DNA of 64,000 bases from Miscanthus floridulus (taxonomy: Eukaryota; Streptophyta; Magnoliopsida; Poales; Poaceae), in the NCBI RefSeq assembly GCF_019320115.1, contig NC_089591.1, positions 54,622,078 to 54,686,077 of the forward strand, written 5' to 3'. The position numbers and the translations under genes were made by a program. The notes below the pieces were generated by a model that saw only the letters and a program-made list of their open reading frames with translations, ran no database searches and was not told the DNA's origin. Shown piece by piece: positions 36,647-47,905 of this stretch; the first letter of the stretch is position 1, and the number at the start of each line of letters is the position of its first letter.

Positions 36647-38638
36647 ATGGCGTCGGCGCTGCTCTCATACCTACAGGCCCTGTGGCCGTTCTCTGCCCTC
36701 CTGAGGGAGGAGGACGATCTACGCGCGTCGGCGCGGCTGGTCGGGCCGCTCTCTGTGCCGGAGGAGACGAAGCAGTTTGTGCTCGCACTCAGGGAGCCCG
36801 GCGGATCGCCGCAGGACAGGCACCGGGACGGCGCCGGCGTGATCTACATCCTCGCCGCGCAGAACCTGTCGGAGCAGTCCGCCTCGGACGCCGAGCGCCT
36901 GATCAGGGAGGTGCGGCCGAGGGCCGTGGTCACCCAGGTCGCGCGCCCGGTCCTCGAAGACGTCCGGATCGAGGAGGATTGCCTGGCCGGCAATGGAGGC
37001 GGGGGCGTGCCGGTACCGACGTCGCCGTTTCAGGTGATCAAGCGGTGCGTCACGGAGAAGAGGAGCAAGGACCAGTACGTCAAGGCTGCCGCGTGCCAGG
37101 TCCTGCAGGAGATTTTTGGGGTCGGTTTCTATGGCCATCTGCTTGCTGCCAAGAGAGCTGCAGAGGAGACGGGTTCGTGTTTTCTATTGCTCGAGTCTCC
37201 GTATGAGAGGAATTGTGGTGGGGGTGGATCGGTCAGCCGGAATAGTGCTGCAGATAATAACTCAGCTCAGCCATTACAGGCTAGTTGCTCGCTAGCTCAC
37301 AGCACCATGGATGATGACTCAGGTTTGCAATTGCAGGCAAGCTGCTTGATCCCCAGGAGTGCCATGAGCTCCCATGGTAGGAATATATGCCTTATGGATG
37401 ATAATGGAGGACAGCTCTTGAAGTCACTGGCACCAACTCTTAATTTCTTGATGTCCCAAGCAGTCCCTTCCAATGCTGCCACTGAGTGCAGGCCATCAAA
37501 ATGCAAGCCGACTGACAGATACGAGGCTCCACCATTTGCTCAGTCTGTCTACCCTTTACTTGCTGATCTTTATCATATATTTGTTGATATTCCGTCGATT
37601 GGTAGGGCTATGGCTTCTGCTCAGGATTTGCTTACTCAAGTTCACGAGGGGGAGCCAATCAGCAGTGATATGTTATCTGATGTGTATGTATTTAGAATTG
37701 CAATAGAGGCCCTCAGGATGGGTTTAAACAATGCAGCAAGGTCCCATATTGATACCAGAGATAAACATGGTTCAAAAGATCTGGATTTTTCAGAACTCCA
37801 ATCTGATGAGAAGTGCCACATTCTTCTTGTGCAAGCTCTCAGGAGTCAACTAAGAGAGTTTGGTTCTGTGGTGGCTATAGTTGACGCGAGCTGCTTAGCT
37901 GGAATAAGGAGACATTGGAACACCCCTGTTCCTTCAGAGATTACTCAATTTGCTAGCAGATGCTTCAATCACTATGGTGCTGAAAATGATGATAAAATTG
38001 AGGTACCTTCAGCAGACAGCACTGATAAAAAAAGTTGGATATCTGAGAAACCTGTGGTTGCTGTTGGTGCAGGAGGTACAGCACTCTTGGGCTTTTCATC
38101 ATTGTCAAAATCTCTTCAGGCTTCGGCCTTCCTTAAGCTCGCCCCTTACAAAAGTCAAGTGGTTCTAAAGTATGGATTGATGCAGCTACAAAGACATGCT
38201 GCTATTGTATTAAGCAAGATGCTCCCTCACGGGGTTGTTACTGCTGGCTCGAAGGCTTCTGCTTTGCAGTTCACGGCTTCAGCAGAGAAGATCCGAGCGG
38301 TGGCGCACACTGTAATATCATCAGCTGAGAGAACAAGCTTATTGGCTATGCGAACTTCATTCTACGAAATAATGCAGAAGAGGCATAGGCAACCTTTCAG
38401 AATAACTCCTTGGGCAACATTTGGCTTCAGCATGGTTGCATGTGCTGGCCTTGTGATGCATGGAGATGGGATCGAGTGTGCAGCCGAGGCAGCACCTTCT
38501 GTTCCAATGATTGCTTCTCTGGGCCGTGGCCTTGAGAGCTTACGGCTCACATCCCAGGAGGTGAGACAAACAAAGGGCCAAAATGTGAAAGAAGCTTTGC
38601 GAGCATTAATGAACAGCTTGAAGAAATCAGCAAAATAA
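36647..38638 (+). CDS. intronless protein of unknown function, remote TraB-like N-terminus
   Basis: A single open frame of 663 residues, with ATG in the context GGCCATGGCG and stop TAA. I do not recognise a named family. Residues about 65-102 (VIYILAAQNLSEQSASDAER...EVRPRAVVTQVA) resemble the first strand-helix-strand of TraB/PrgY proteins. GFYGHLLAAKRAAEETGSCFLLLESPY (about 162-188) resembles their Glu-rich helix followed by a strand, although the usual catalytic-type residues are not obvious. The middle third is Ser/Asn-rich and probably disordered. Two hydrophobic stretches near the C-terminus (VVAVGAGGTALLGF and ATFGFSMVACAGLVMHG) could be membrane segments. Plant TraB-domain proteins include mitochondrial outer-membrane factors, so an organelle membrane is possible but inferred. 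The lack of introns beside multi-exon neighbours is notable. Confidence 0.75.
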   Translation: MASALLSYLQALWPFSALLREEDDLRASARLVGPLSVPEETKQFVLALREPGGSPQDRHRDGAGVIYILAAQNLSEQSASDAERLIREVRPRAVVTQVARPVLEDVRIEEDCLAGNGGGGVPVPTSPFQVIKRCVTEKRSKDQYVKAAACQVLQEIFGVGFYGHLLAAKRAAEETGSCFLLLESPYERNCGGGGSVSRNSAADNNSAQPLQASCSLAHSTMDDDSGLQLQASCLIPRSAMSSHGRNICLMDDNGGQLLKSLAPTLNFLMSQAVPSNAATECRPSKCKPTDRYEAPPFAQSVYPLLADLYHIFVDIPSIGRAMASAQDLLTQVHEGEPISSDMLSDVYVFRIAIEALRMGLNNAARSHIDTRDKHGSKDLDFSELQSDEKCHILLVQALRSQLREFGSVVAIVDASCLAGIRRHWNTPVPSEITQFASRCFNHYGAENDDKIEVPSADSTDKKSWISEKPVVAVGAGGTALLGFSSLSKSLQASAFLKLAPYKSQVVLKYGLMQLQRHAAIVLSKMLPHGVVTAGSKASALQFTASAEKIRAVAHTVISSAERTSLLAMRTSFYEIMQKRHRQPFRITPWATFGFSMVACAGLVMHGDGIECAAEAAPSVPMIASLGRGLESLRLTSQEVRQTKGQNVKEALRALMNSLKKSAK

Positions 38639-39347
38639 AGGGCCAACACTTTCCAACTGGAGCTGTATGGATTTTTGTCTTGCGATTTGTGGGCAAGACT
38701 AAAATTATCATGAGCTGTGAAGTGCACTTTTCTGTTTGCCAAGATAGTGAAATTATGCGATTGTGCTTGTGGGCGTGGCTAGCTTGAGCTTAGGGAGCAC
38801 TTGAGTGAGATAAGTGTGTTTTTATTGACTTTCTGTACATACATACAAGATAAAATGTTCTTATTGGTATGAAAATAATTCAATAAGATTTCAACGACCT
38901 ATGGCAAATACGAGTGAAATATTTACAACTTTGCCAGAGGCGCTCAGGTGCCATGAACAGAAGTATCCCGCTGGACTCGCCATAATATCTTTTACTTCAT
39001 ATCCATGTACATACTAATAAGTTGTACACGAACAGAAGTACATTTTTCAGTATTCTTTTTAGGTCATGTTTGCAACTACCTACTTTGTTCTTATCACCAT
39101 TTTCTTAATTTGTTTATGCTTGTAAGTTGGACATATATGCATTTCGTTTGAAGTAAAAAAGAAGGTTCTAACTGGAGAATTTAGAGTAATTCTTGGCATC
39201 CTTGTGACATGTGCATGACTGATGTTACACATAAAGATATCTCATGATTATACAACAGTGAAAAACAAAACCATCCTTTGTGTTTCCTTATTTGTTACAA
39301 AAAAAACGGTCGATGCTGCCTATGCAAATGGAAGGCAGGCTCTTCCT
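38639..39347. other. convergent 3' UTR region
   Basis: 3' untranslated DNA of the 663-aa gene (+) and the PGLP gene (-). AT-rich, with no coding sequence supported. Confidence 0.55.
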
Positions 39348-39794
39348 TCAGACAGTTGCTGCTTTGAGGGTGAGAAAATCGGAAAGTTGATTTGTGTAGA
39401 AATCTGGCTGGATCGAGTTGTTGGGGCTCTGAAGCGTCTGCAGGGAAGTCACACCTGCAAGAGAGCCGAGCTCAATGCTTATGCTGATGTTAAGCCAGCC
39501 AGTGCCTGTACCAGAGTTAGAACTGAGGAATTGATGAAACCTGAGAGAACAAGCAGAGTCTTGCAGCCTCCGTTTTGACCAAACAGGATATCAGTATCCA
39601 ACCGGTCACCCACCATGCATATCTGGGATGTTGTGATTCCGAACCTGTCATGTAGGTGAAGAAATGTAAGAATCTGAAAACTTGCAGTGAGCTGTATGAT
39701 TTATTACACTTAAAATAGTGACACATCCTTCGTTGAACATTTCTAATACTGACCATGTTTAGACTATACTAAGTTTCTTACTTCTTTGCCAGGT

Positions 39795-39827
39795 GGATGG
39801 CTTCCCGACTACGAACCTGTCATGTTT
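39795..39827. other. 33-bp templated filler insertion in PGLP exon 9
   Basis: The segment 39793-39814 is identical over 22 bases to 39842-39863 in the same exon. The adjoining 39812-39825 is identical over 14 bases to 39640-39653, which spans the intron 9/exon 10 border. The insert is therefore a chimera of two nearby templates, the mark of polymerase-theta-type end joining. Length is a multiple of three but it contains two stops. Confidence 0.85.
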
Positions 39828-40419
39828 AGTCCATCATGAAAGTGGATGGCTTCCCGACTACGAGCGGTTCTTGTTTAGTTGAACCAAGAATTGCTCCGAC
39901 CATTGATCCACCACCTGATGCAAGGCCAAATGTTTCATAATTGAGCAACTGGTATGTTTCTTCGTAGCATATATAGAAAGAATGCAAATAGCTTACCTAC
40001 CTGCCCATTCTTGGGCATCAGTAAGATGAGTGACAGCATCCTTGTTTGTTGCGATGAAAAGGCACCCTGTATTCTCACGGATGCATAGTGTCCCATACCT
40101 AAAAATGCATTGGCCGCAAGTTTACAGGACTTGTAGAACGATTAGTATCAAATCTATATCTATGAATGAATGAAGAGGAGTAACACAGTAATGCGAAGCT
40201 AAGACTTACTGAACTTTGTAGTAGTTAAAGTTGCGATCAAATCCAACCACAACTGCTCCCACCTGTAAGAAACCCAAATAGTGTGTCATTGGGTTTTCTT
40301 CTCACTATATGCCACCCCAGAACATGAAGAAGGATCATACATACATCTTCGTCATGCTCCATGTAAAAACCAGGCTTGAGCTCTATCTTCTTGTCTCCAT
40401 CTGTCTACATGACGATAAA

Positions 40420-40538
40420 GGCCATATTCGCTTTGCTGAAAAGCCACGGTTGAAAGTACTGTTCGTTGATTTGTTGTGAGAGAAAAACACAGTTCGTTCG
40501 CTGAAATAGTACGGCTCATAAGACAAGCGAACATGACC
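40420..40538. mobile_element. MITE in intron 5 of the PGLP gene
   Basis: GGCCATATTCGCTT at the left and AAGCGAACATGACC at the right bound a 119-bp element. Its core (GAAAGTACTGTTCGTTGATTTG, TGTGAGAGAAAAAC) is the best preserved of this family here. Its left edge is only 15 bases from the exon 6 acceptor at 40405. Confidence 0.65.
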
Positions 40539-41627
40539 AAAATCCAAGTTGCGTAAGTAAGTTTGTATTCAGACTTCACACAGTGCTATTAGTAAATACT
40601 GATTGATATCCATGATATGTTGGCTCACTAACATTGTAATGTACTAAAGTGTCAGTGAAACTCATCTTCTGTACAAGTGTTCTGTCATGAATTTCAGAGA
40701 CATTGTTACTTACGGGTCCACCGAGGTGCTGAAATCCAGCCAACTCTAGCTCCTTCAGAATCCCTTCCTCTCCGATAACATACACCTGAAGCGGCCAAAA
40801 AAAGCTGTTAAACTACGTGCATTTTTCGTACATATTTTGAATGACGACAGTTACCTTCTTGTCCTTGGGGAAATCGATGGACTGCAGGTACGCAGCAGCT
40901 GCAAAAGACGAAGCGAAGATCTCTTCCTGCGCAGCAATCCGGTCTCATCGGTTAGCAGAAGAAACTGATGACCAGAAGCAGTTCATATTCATCACAAGTG
41001 CCGAACTACCCGACCTCGTCGATGCTCATTCCCAGCGTCTCGAACTTCTTGCCATACTGCTTCCTCGACTTGGTGGAGTTGTTGGTCACGAACACCAGCC
41101 TCTTGCCCTGAAAAGGCATGCCAGCAGCATCTTCAGTGAATCATCAGGAAGTGACGACTGACGAGAGCATTGGGTTGGGTTCCCAAGCATTGGGGTTTTG
41201 GGACGGACCTTTGATCTGAGCAAGTCAAGAGTCTCCGGGACACCGTCGATAAGCTTGTCGCCCTTCCAGATCACACCTGCGCGGCACACGCAGAGATGAC
41301 GCGCCAATTTAAGCAGTAAGCACGGCACACACCCACTACCCAAGAAGCCGGCGGTGATCGGTGTGGTATCTGACCGTCGCAGTCGAAGATGAAGGTCTCG
41401 ACGGAGTCGACGAGCGCGTCGGCGTCCTCGAGCTTGGCTGCCACCGCCGCTGCCATGATGACGGACCGCCTCACCACGCGGTTCGTCGACGGCACCGCGA
41501 CCAGCCCGCCGCGCCGCTGGCTCTTCCCCGAGAACGGGAAGGGCGTCGGCGCCTGCGACGAGGATGGTGGGGAGGAGGAGGAGGTGGTGGAGGGGAGGAA
41601 GGTCGGGGACGCGCGAACCTGGAGCAT

Positions 41628-42149
41628 CGCTGCGGCCGCTCGTGGCGCTCTGTTTTTATTATCGGGTGGCGTTTGTGTGATGTGCCTGTGCGGTATGATT
41701 TGGGCGCTTGCAACCGCAAGGCGCCAGCGATTTCTCATGTCTTCTTTCGATTGGTCTCCGGCCGGGCCTGTGATTTGTGTCTGGGAAGGCAGAGGGGAGG
41801 GATTGGGGTCTGGGCTCATGTTGTGGCTGCTGTTCGAGCTAAGGACTAGGAGGCAACGAAAGGTATGTGATGTGAGGCCCAGGAGAGACAGAGAGGAGCA
41901 AAAAGAGGAAAGGATGGAGAAGTGAAATTCTGCAAGGAAGTTTTGATCAGTTTGCTAAAGAAAAATTAGGACACAAAGTTAGAACAGTTCCAAACCTAGT
42001 CTTAGAGGCTAGTTTATCTCGTGATGGCTTTTAGGCTTCCGGCGCGATTGTTGTTAGGCCCGTCTACGGTGGTGGGCTGGCGGCCCTGTTGGGCTGTTGG
42101 TGTGTCAATTCGGCGGGCGCTCAGAATCATGGCTCGCTCTAGAAGAAGC
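41628..42149. other. upstream region of PGLP
   Basis: Presumed promoter and 5' UTR of the minus-strand PGLP gene. Frames on both strands that overlap PGLP exon 1 extend here without any domain of their own. Confidence 0.5.
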
Positions 42150-43030
42150 GAAGAACTGTAACTTTTTCCGCCTGGACTATGGTCACAATTCAGGTTTACA
42201 CTTGAATCCTAAAACCATTTAAGTTACCTCCTACTCTGGTAATTAATATAAAATTTTTCAATAGGCAATTAATAAGGTTTTAAACAAATAAAACGACCAC
42301 TAAGTTTCTAAAAGTTTTTGAGAAATATCTTAAAAATATATTGGGACACAAGAAACCCAAATAAAATATTTACAAAAGAATATAAAATATATCTAAAATC
42401 ATCCAAAAAATAGATTTAAATTTAGGAAAACAGAAAAATTTCTAACTATTTTTTGAAAAAAATCCTAAAAATGTAACCAATGACCGAATATGTTTCTAAA
42501 CTTTTCACAACAAAAATATGGGATGCAACCAACATGAATGCAAGATACATTGATCCCGAATGCATTCATGCTTAATGCATTTATGATGGTTTCATCACAT
42601 GTTTTGTCGTGAAAAGTTTTTAAATGCATTTAGACATTAATTTTATTTGGAAAATTTTCATATTTTTTTGGATATTCTTCCCATTTTCTTAAATCTAAAT
42701 CTAATTTCTGGAAGCTTCTAGATATATATTCATGATGCATAAATATTTTATTTGTGTTTATCGTGTCCCAATCCATCCCTAGGATTTTTTCTTAAAATTT
42801 TAATAATTTATAGACATTTTTTATAATTTGAAAACCTTATTGAAGTTTTTATTGTGATTTTTCAATTATAAAATGACAAAACTAGAAACCACTTTTAACT
42901 AGGTCAAGGAGGTTATTTAAATGATTTTGAGAGTTGATATATAAGGTTTTGCATTAGAGTTCAAGGAACAAACCCGAATTACAAACAATGAGACAAAAGT
43001 AACTTTTTACACGAGATCATGACTTAGAAA
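42150..43030. mobile_element. AT-rich foldback element
   Basis: The left arm (about 42180-42540) and right arm (about 42600-42990) are imperfect inverted repeats. ACCATTTAAGTTACCTCCT on the left corresponds to a minus-strand reading of 42890-42935, and CAATTCAGGTTTACACTTGAA corresponds to 42957-42980. No coding capacity. Ends and duplication are not resolved. Confidence 0.5.
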
Positions 43031-43360
43031 GTCACGAAACTGCCAAAATCCCCGTCCTTTGTTTTAGAGAAAGGACTAGGGATTGGGATGCGAGTCCTAT
43101 ATGTATGCGCGGAGAGCCACGGATAGCTGCTACGTAGGTCATTGATGTGCAAAACATCCATTGACAACCTCGTTCACGGTGAACCATAACATATGCATTT
43201 GGGTAACTGATGACGCAATATACTCAGGATGTCACTTCAGCTCTTACAGATTTGGTACATGAATCTTCCACCGAGAAATCACCAGTTACACACATTACAG
43301 ATTGTGGCGATTGCCGTTACTGAAGACCATTTCACAAAGCCAACTTTCCGGTAAGTATCA
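43031..43360. other. no gene seen
   Basis: Short unique-looking spacer left of the gypsy element. The five bases before the LTR (TATCA, 43356-43360) do not recur at the element's right edge. Confidence 0.5.
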
Positions 43361-46300
43361 TGTAACACCTCGGTGTTAAGCATGCATTAACATTTTGCAA
43401 ATCATGAGCATAATCACCATCATGCATTCATAAGCATGACATGAAATATAGGATTGAAACATATGTGTTGCATAGTTTTATTTTGATAGATTAGATGCTA
43501 TATTTCTTTTGCCATGTGTGAACCTTGATTGATCACTTAGACAACTTAGAAGTAATTAGAATGCAATTTGGAGCAAAATGTATATTCAAAGTTTTCTCAA
43601 ATTTTGCTTTTGAAAATAATCTTCCAAAAATACGGTTTTGAAATGTAATTGACTTTAATTTTGTAATTCAAAATCTAGTGGGAATTAGCCCTAGCACCTT
43701 TTGACAAAGTTGTAGAGTTTAAATTTTTAAACAACTTTTATTTTGGGTCCAACTTTTGAAACTACTTTGAAAAGGTTCAAAAATTCATTTGAATGAATTT
43801 GGAAAATAAAATAAAAAGGAAAATCAGTTTTACCTTAACGGGCCGCCGCCTCCCTTTTGGCCCAGCAGCATAGGGCGGCCCGGCCTGCCTCCACGCCGCG
43901 CCTCCCGTTCGCTCGCACCCACGCTTCGACCACGCCAGAGCGCGCACGCCGCGTGGCGGCCATGCGCCAGCGAGCTCGCCGCGCGGCACCACCGGCCTGC
44001 CCCGTTCTGACCGGTCGCGCTGCCTTCAAGGCCCGACCAGCCGCACCCTGGCGCCGCACTCCAACCCCCCCTGCCTCTCGCTCGGACAGCAGCAGCAGCA
44101 GCGCACGCGCCCACCACCGCCTGCACCAGCTTCCTCACCGGAGTTGGCCGTTTCGACTGCTCCAGTTCACCTGAGCTAGCTTCGTCTCGCCCTGAGCTCC
44201 GCCTCCACCTCGCACACCCCGTGCTCGCGTCAGTTCGCCATGGTAAGCCTTCACCGCCCGGGAATCGCTCGTCGGAGTTGAGCTCCTCCTCGCCGGAGTG
44301 CTTCGCTCCGTGGACCTCACCACTCCATCCTCCTTCTCACTCTCTTTTTACATGCACGAGCACTGCACGAATGCTGTGTAGCTCCTAAGCCACTCCCCGC
44401 GCCACCTCTCGGCCGGAGCTGGCCGGCCAACGTTGAGCCACGCCACCGCGCCGCCATGGACGCCGGTGAGCTTGCTCCCGAGCTCCACTAGCCACGGTAG
44501 AGGTACTGTTAGGTCCGCCTTATCACGGGGAAGCCTCCGGTGGTGACCTCACCGCCGGCGAGTTCACCGGCGGCGAGAACCGCCGCGGCCGAGCGCCTCC
44601 CCTGCCGTAGTGACTGACTGGTGGGGCCAGGGGGCCCACTGTCAGCCGTTGGGGTGCAAGCCTGGGTAGAGATCCGGGTGGATCTAGCATTTTTGAACCA
44701 GGATTTTCAGAAAGAATAAAAGAAATGATTTATAGATTTTGTTTAAATGCTTTAGAAATTCATAACTCGCTCAAAATAGCTTCAAATTTATTGAAATAAG
44801 TTTAGCTAGGTTTCTTGTGACTAGATCTATCTGTTAAAAATATTGCATGACAAATTTGTTATACTTTTCTGTGTAGCTTTATTTAAATTGAATAAATGCT
44901 GATTTTTTAGAAAATGTCTAGTAAATAGAATAATTATAAAAAAAATATGGTTCTAGTTTTGGTAATCTCCTTTAGTGATATACTTTGTAGGAAAAATATA
45001 TGTCATACATGTTCTGTAGAGAAATATTGATGTGTAGTTCAAGTGCCTTTAATTGATGATTTTTGTTATTTTAATTGAGAGCAAAAATTGTGTAAAACAT
45101 GTGTATGATAAGTTTTGTGCAGTAATTGTTTACTGTGTAGAACATAGGAATAATACCAAATCCGTTGTTTGACACTTTTCATAGTACAAAGTATTTTTAT
45201 GCTCATATTTATGCCATAGCTTATCATTTTTGTGTAGGCTATTTTACTTATCCAAATGCCATGAAAATTTTATGGTGGTCTACTTAGAGTAGTACTATGC
45301 TACTGTAATTTTCTTAGATTTTTATGAGCACCAGAAATATATGTTGCTGCTGTAGCCCTAGTTTAAAATTAAATAAAATAATCTTCTTTAATGCATGTTT
45401 AGTTAATAATGTTTGCCTTGGTGTATCTTTGAAGCATCTTAGCTTGCTGTGGTGACTTGGCATGTTAGTACCGTGGTTGTAGTAGTAGTATAGTAGTACA
45501 TGTTCTTAGATGATGTTGGCTACCTTATAGAAGAGCTTTACTTCTACTATGTCCAATAAAGTTAAACATGTTCATCTATATTTCATGCATCATGATCATT
45601 ACATGTCATCTCTCCGATGCATTCTAAGTCTTCTACTTTATAAAAGCAATTATTTCTATATATGAGTTCATATATTATTGCATTAAGTTGTAGGAGTTGA
45701 TTAAAACCGTTGATGCATTTATTACTATCCTTGCCTACCTTATTACCTTATTACCCTATTAGGCCAGGATCGAATAACTGCTTAGCCTTGCTTAGACTGG
45801 TAGCAATCGGTGATATCCGGTCACCTATATTTATAGGTGATTACTGAAAGAATTTAGCTATGGAAATAATGATATCTTGGAATTAACCATGTGTGATGGA
45901 TAATTGGAGACCAGACGGAAAAGTTGGAGGCAACTAGACAGGGTTCTAGGGTGCTATTAGTTTCTGTCTGTGTCGATTAAGGACCAATCGTTGCTCGTCC
46001 CTCTTGTCATGTTGAACGCATGCCTCACATTTAGCTGGCTGAATAAAGTACCTTTCGACCGCGAAGGTAGTGACACTATTTGAGCCGGGATAAACTTGGA
46101 TTGGCAGACTGGTGCTAAAGGGGGTATGACGGGGACGCGAAGAGTGAGCCCAAGGTGTGTCCTGGCTATCGGGCGGTCCCTGGGTAGTGCGGTCCCTGAC
46201 TGTTATCCCGCAGCTACTTGGAAAGTGTCATTGGTGACCTGTAGCTCACTTGATCGGTGAGTGTGGTTTGTGTAAGGAATAAATCACCAGCTGGTTAGGA

Positions 46301-47110
46301 ATCGATTCGAATCGCCATCGCTCCTGGATAGTGAGCACTTGACTCAAGCTACAGCATCGTAGTAATTATGATGGAACATTGATGGTTATCTGGATGGTAT
46401 GGGATATGCTAAATCTAAGTTGATAACTAGATGTTATTGGTTAATCAAGTGATTGCTATAGTATAGGTGCTTACCTAGATGGATAGGTCATAATAAAGAT
46501 GATGCAAAGTACTTAAAATGGTTTCCCCATGATAGCTTATGCTTTTCGCAAACGAGTCAGCTAGCCCACTAAAGAAAGCCTTGCATAATCCTTGGTGTCG
46601 CTTTATTTTGGTTTAAGACGGGTAAGTCTAGCTGAGTACCTTCTCGTACTCAGGGCGTTGTTCCCATTATTGTTGCAGATGGTCAAATGTACTACGGCTA
46701 TTGCATTAACTGCCTGTACCCGGCGATGGGTGACAACTAGGACCAAGGGCAATGGTCACTCTGTATCTCTCATCTGATGCTTTTGTTGGAGATGACTACT
46801 ACTGACACTGTATCTGAACTAAAAGTGTGTGTGTGGCTTTAGAACTATTTGCTTCCACTATTTTAGTTTGAACTTGGATTGTAATAACTTTATGTTCTAA
46901 ACTCTGATGTATCCAACTGTCATTGCGAACTTTATGTAACATGTGACGGTAATTGCTAAACTTATACGATCTTGGTTTGTATGTCGATTGGTTTGAAATC
47001 CTTCATGGTTTTACGGACTACCGGGTTATACGGGCTTAAGTTTTTTAAATTATCAGCTTTGGCGGAAGATTTCCTTACTTAATCTCGTATAATTGGTTGG
47101 TTCTGTTACA
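43361..47110 (+). repeat. 5' LTR of the gypsy element
   Basis: Begins TGTAACACC and ends GTTACA, the usual inverted termini. It lacks about 200 bp that the 3' LTR has after the base corresponding to 56056. GC-rich frames around 43830-44170 are LTR sequence, not host genes. Confidence 0.85.
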
Positions 47111-47905
47111 GCTGGCGTTAGAGCAAGGTTTAGCAGGTTACTGTTTCCATGAGTATTTAAAACCAAAATTTTGTTTAAAACTGAGTTTTAAAACTTAATA
47201 GTGTGCCAATGGTCATATCCTGTATGCCCAGTTAAGGACTCTAGGTGGCTTATTTAAGTACTGACTTAGGGGTCTTTGCATCATATTTCTATTTCGTTGC
47301 TCATACGGTGTGCTATTGTATGAGTGCCATTCACTTGAGTGATAATGTATGGATCCATTGCCTCTACGCCTCGGTAAGTGAGAGTTGTGAGAGCATGATC
47401 GGATACACTGCCGATCTAGGGAAGTGCTTATATGATGCTAGAGTATTTACATGCCATACGCGTGTTTGTATGAAGGTATCCAATGTGTGGGGAATTCCGT
47501 CCTATGGTGACGATGCCATTGATAGGATGATGGTTCGGGTAGTTACTACCGTTGTACGCATATCTGGGGATGCGTGTAGAGCGAGTAGTTTACTTTACTG
47601 CTTTTGTGCATAATTTTCATAATGTCAGGGTTTGGGCTGAAGTGGATCTTTTGCAGGTACATAACAGCGCTATCTTGTAGTACGTATTAGCTACGTTTAT
47701 GAGAGACCGTTGTATGCCACCGTCTATGCCGCTGGCAATTGTTATTTCTCCTAAGTTTGTGAGAACATACGGAACATGCATGCATCATGTTGTTACATAT
47801 CATTTATGGCATTGTTCCTCCCCTTATAAGTTGATTATCTCATTTTGATAAAAATGACAACTTAATCTTGTTCTCACGTGAGTAATAAAACAAAATTTGC
47901 TACAG

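Larger units (their letters stand above)
39348..41627 (-). pseudogene. PGLP1: phosphoglycolate phosphatase, chloroplastic, 11 exons, broken by a 33-nt insertion
   Basis: Exons in transcript order are 41627-41375, 41276-41209, 41107-41015, 40926-40855, 40785-40714, 40404-40345, 40262-40210, 40098-40001, 39914-39782, 39644-39541 and 39454-39348. PGLP removes phosphate from 2-phosphoglycolate in photorespiration. A Ser/Pro-rich transit peptide precedes HAD motif I (FIFDCDGVIW), motif II ([10 protein letters not shown]) and GDRLDTDILFG. Splicing and frame are intact throughout and the tail is DFLTLKAATV, as in the family. However, exon 9 carries 33 extra bases (39795-39827) that place TAA at 39828-39826 and TGA at 39822-39820 after 285 codons, removing the last HAD motif. 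Without the insert the frame would encode 359 residues, the normal length. It may be a recent null allele or one homeolog of a polyploid. Confidence 0.88.

Noticed and set aside
41361..41925. Plus-strand frames opposite PGLP exon 1
   Set aside because: Antisense shadow of the transit-peptide exon plus promoter sequence.
43857..44174. Open frames within the gypsy LTRs as host genes
   Set aside because: Present in both LTR copies with different breaks; LTR leader sequence.
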